A stretch of 64,000 bases of DNA from Psychroflexus aurantiacus (lineage in GTDB: Bacteria; Bacteroidota; Bacteroidia; Flavobacteriales; Flavobacteriaceae): assembly GCF_010820555.1 (NCBI RefSeq), contig NZ_JAAIKD010000004.1:248001-312000 (forward strand), given 5' to 3'. Position 1 is the first letter of the stretch. Each line of letters opens with the position of its first letter. Positions 63,160 through 64,000 of the stretch are shown in pieces. The notes under the pieces are model-generated. The model saw nothing but the letters and a program-made list of their open reading frames with translations, ran no database searches and was not told the DNA's origin. A program made the translations under genes and the position numbers.

Positions 63160-63566
63160 TTTCCGATAATAAGACCCTAGTAACTAACTTTTTTACCTCA
63201 AAATACTATAAAAATTTAGCCGATTTTGAAAAGTACATCCATCCCGACCTTAAGATTGACTGGAATAGCAGCAAGGGCTTTTTTCAATTCGACTACGAGA
63301 AATTTAAGGCAATGTCTCTGGAAATGGGTAAATCTTTTGAAAATATGTCACCCGAATTTTCCCACCTCATAGAAGAAAACGATAAAGTCTGTGCCAGATT
63401 CACCTACAACGTGGAGACGATGGAATCTCAGGATCTTATAGGATTAGCCGATTTTTTCAGCGTCTGGGAGATAAAAAACAACCAGCTTTACAGAGGCTAT
63501 ATCATGTCTCAACCCTGTGATGATGGCCTGGATGGTGTATTATCCTTTATTAATGACCATAATTAG
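63156..63566 (+). CDS. NTF2/SnoaL-like protein
   Basis: 136 residues of the nuclear-transport-factor-2-like fold: an N-terminal helix (VTNFFTSKYYKNLADFEKYI), a strand pair around DWNSSKGFFQFDYEKF and the sheet ARFTYNVETMESQDLIGLAD, FFSVWEIKNNQLYRGYIMSQ. No catalytic signature. It overlaps the preceding LpxD paralogue by 4 bp and ends the operon before sucD. Confidence 0.75.
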   Translation: MISDNKTLVTNFFTSKYYKNLADFEKYIHPDLKIDWNSSKGFFQFDYEKFKAMSLEMGKSFENMSPEFSHLIEENDKVCARFTYNVETMESQDLIGLADFFSVWEIKNNQLYRGYIMSQPCDDGLDGVLSFINDHN

Positions 63567-63585
63567 ACAATTAAATACTTAATAA

Positions 63586-63607
63586 TTTTTAAGGCTCGCC
63601 TTAAAAA
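63586..63607. repeat. Perfect palindrome in the sucD promoter region
   Basis: TTTTTAAGGC (63586-63595) and GCCTTAAAAA (63598-63607) form a 10-bp inverted repeat with a 2-bp spacer, i.e. a dyad of 22 bp (hairpin loop of 4 nt as RNA). It lies 3 bp upstream of the sucD -7 box. No T run follows the right arm, so an operator is as likely as a terminator of the preceding operon. Confidence 0.7.
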
Positions 63608-63609
63608 AT

Positions 63610-63617
63610 TACTTTTG
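63610..63617 (+). promoter_or_regulatory. Probable -7 box of sucD
   Basis: TACTTTTG matches TAnnTTTG, 23 nt before the ATG at 63641. At the 19-nt distance upstream the sequence is TTT, within the palindrome. Confidence 0.55.
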
Positions 63618-63640
63618 TTGAACAAAAATTAAACAAACTT

Positions 63641-64000
63641 ATGAGCGTTTTAGTTAATAAAGATTCAAAAATAATTGTTCAAGGATTTACAGGGAGTGAA
63701 GGCTCTTTTCACGCTGAACAAATGATTGATTATGGAACTAACATCGTTGGTGGTGTAACTCCTGGAAAAGGTGGAACCGAACATTTGGGAAAACCGGTTT
63801 TCAATACAGTTGCAGATGCTGTTGAAAAAGTAGATGCAGATACGACGATCATTTTTGTTCCCCCAGCTTTTGCTGCAGACGCGATCATGGAAGCTGCAGA
63901 TGCCGGAATCAAAGTCATTATCACCATTACGGAAGGAATTCCAGTGAAGGATATGATCAAGGCTTCAAATTACATTAAAAGCAAAGACTGCAGACTTATA
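63641..64000 (+). CDS. sucD: Succinyl-CoA ligase alpha subunit (3' truncated by window)
   Basis: The ATG at 63641 opens 120 codons to the window end. MSVLVNKDSKIIVQGFTGSE begins the CoA-binding Rossmann fold, with GTNIVGGVTPGKGG and the VPPAFAADAIMEAADAGIK and TITEGIPVKDM segments typical of SucD. The catalytic phospho-His domain lies outside the window. It produces succinate and ATP/GTP from succinyl-CoA, the product of the methylmalonyl-CoA mutase also encoded here. It has its own promoter region. Confidence 0.95.
   Translation, partial: MSVLVNKDSKIIVQGFTGSEGSFHAEQMIDYGTNIVGGVTPGKGGTEHLGKPVFNTVADAVEKVDADTTIIFVPPAFAADAIMEAADAGIKVIITITEGIPVKDMIKASNYIKSKDCRLI

Noticed and set aside
1-64000. 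CRISPR array, prophage or defence island
   Set aside because: No regularly spaced repeats, phage structural genes or recognised defence effectors were seen; only the first 1.2 kb shows mobile-element genes.

Overview
The window is chromosomal DNA of a member of the Bacteroidota, most probably a marine or saline Flavobacteriaceae; the genus cannot be fixed from the sequence alone. The support is a set of lineage traits: a LpxC-FabZ fusion, a HPPK-deoxynucleoside kinase fusion, the T9SS regulator PorX, two secreted proteins with T9SS sorting tails (one type B, one type A), a BatA-type vWA protein, a short CarB without its allosteric domain, AT-rich sequence, and promoters of the TTG-N19-TAnnTTTG type. 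Two perfect copies of that promoter stand in front of tRNA-Arg and rpmH. Layout: 1-1200 is the end of a mobile element (tail of a probable primase/helicase, then a CHC2/TOPRIM DUF6371 protein) lying against the 3' side of a tRNA-Arg gene. 1.4-5.0 kb holds an OmpA lipoprotein, a glycosyltransferase, a small HsdR_N-type nuclease and holA, plus an overlooked 58-residue gene. 5.1-10.7 kb is a T9SS type B surface protein and a minus-strand run cysE-cysM-KASIII-enoyl reductase. 10.8-18.7 kb carries an FAD amine-oxidase-like enzyme, folK-dNK, a queuosine precursor transporter, a giant AsmA protein, a small zincin-like protein and a GH3 enzyme. 18.8-30.2 kb is a long minus-strand series: mutB, mutA, divIC/ftsB-like, udk, an esterase, a DUF4870-type protein, a dihydroorotase-like protein without its metal ligands, a BatA protein, a GAF histidine kinase, TIGR02757 and a LolD-type ATPase. 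30.4-43.8 kb has msrA-folE, then a minus run uvrA-LOG-secreted nuclease-M1-like/beta-barrel fusion, a hydrolase plus lytic transglycosylase pair, a 594-bp gene-free interval with unusual composition, and a stripped histidine phosphotransfer/kinase-like protein translationally coupled to an AraC-type response regulator. 43.9-51.6 kb: rpmH, carB, a gamma carbonic anhydrase, clpB and an orphan lipoprotein. 51.6-57.1 kb: a MltF-like transglycosylase, an acidic small protein, a DUF4258-like protein, ald, tsaE and porX. 57.2-64.0 kb: an HD phosphohydrolase and the lipid A block lpxD-lpxC/fabZ-lpxA-efp-lpxD2-NTF2, ending in a truncated sucD. Functionally most of the window is core metabolism and envelope biology: lipid A, peptidoglycan turnover, outer-membrane and T9SS cargo, propionate/methylmalonyl-CoA, cysteine, pyrimidine and folate synthesis. 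The least ordinary parts are the tRNA-linked element end with a nested palindrome, the coupled 41908-43244 signalling pair, the catalytically stripped enzymes (M1-like, dihydroorotase-like), and the anomalous interval 41320-41700. I found no CRISPR array, prophage, defence island or biosynthetic gene cluster, and no whole system that I can defend as undescribed.
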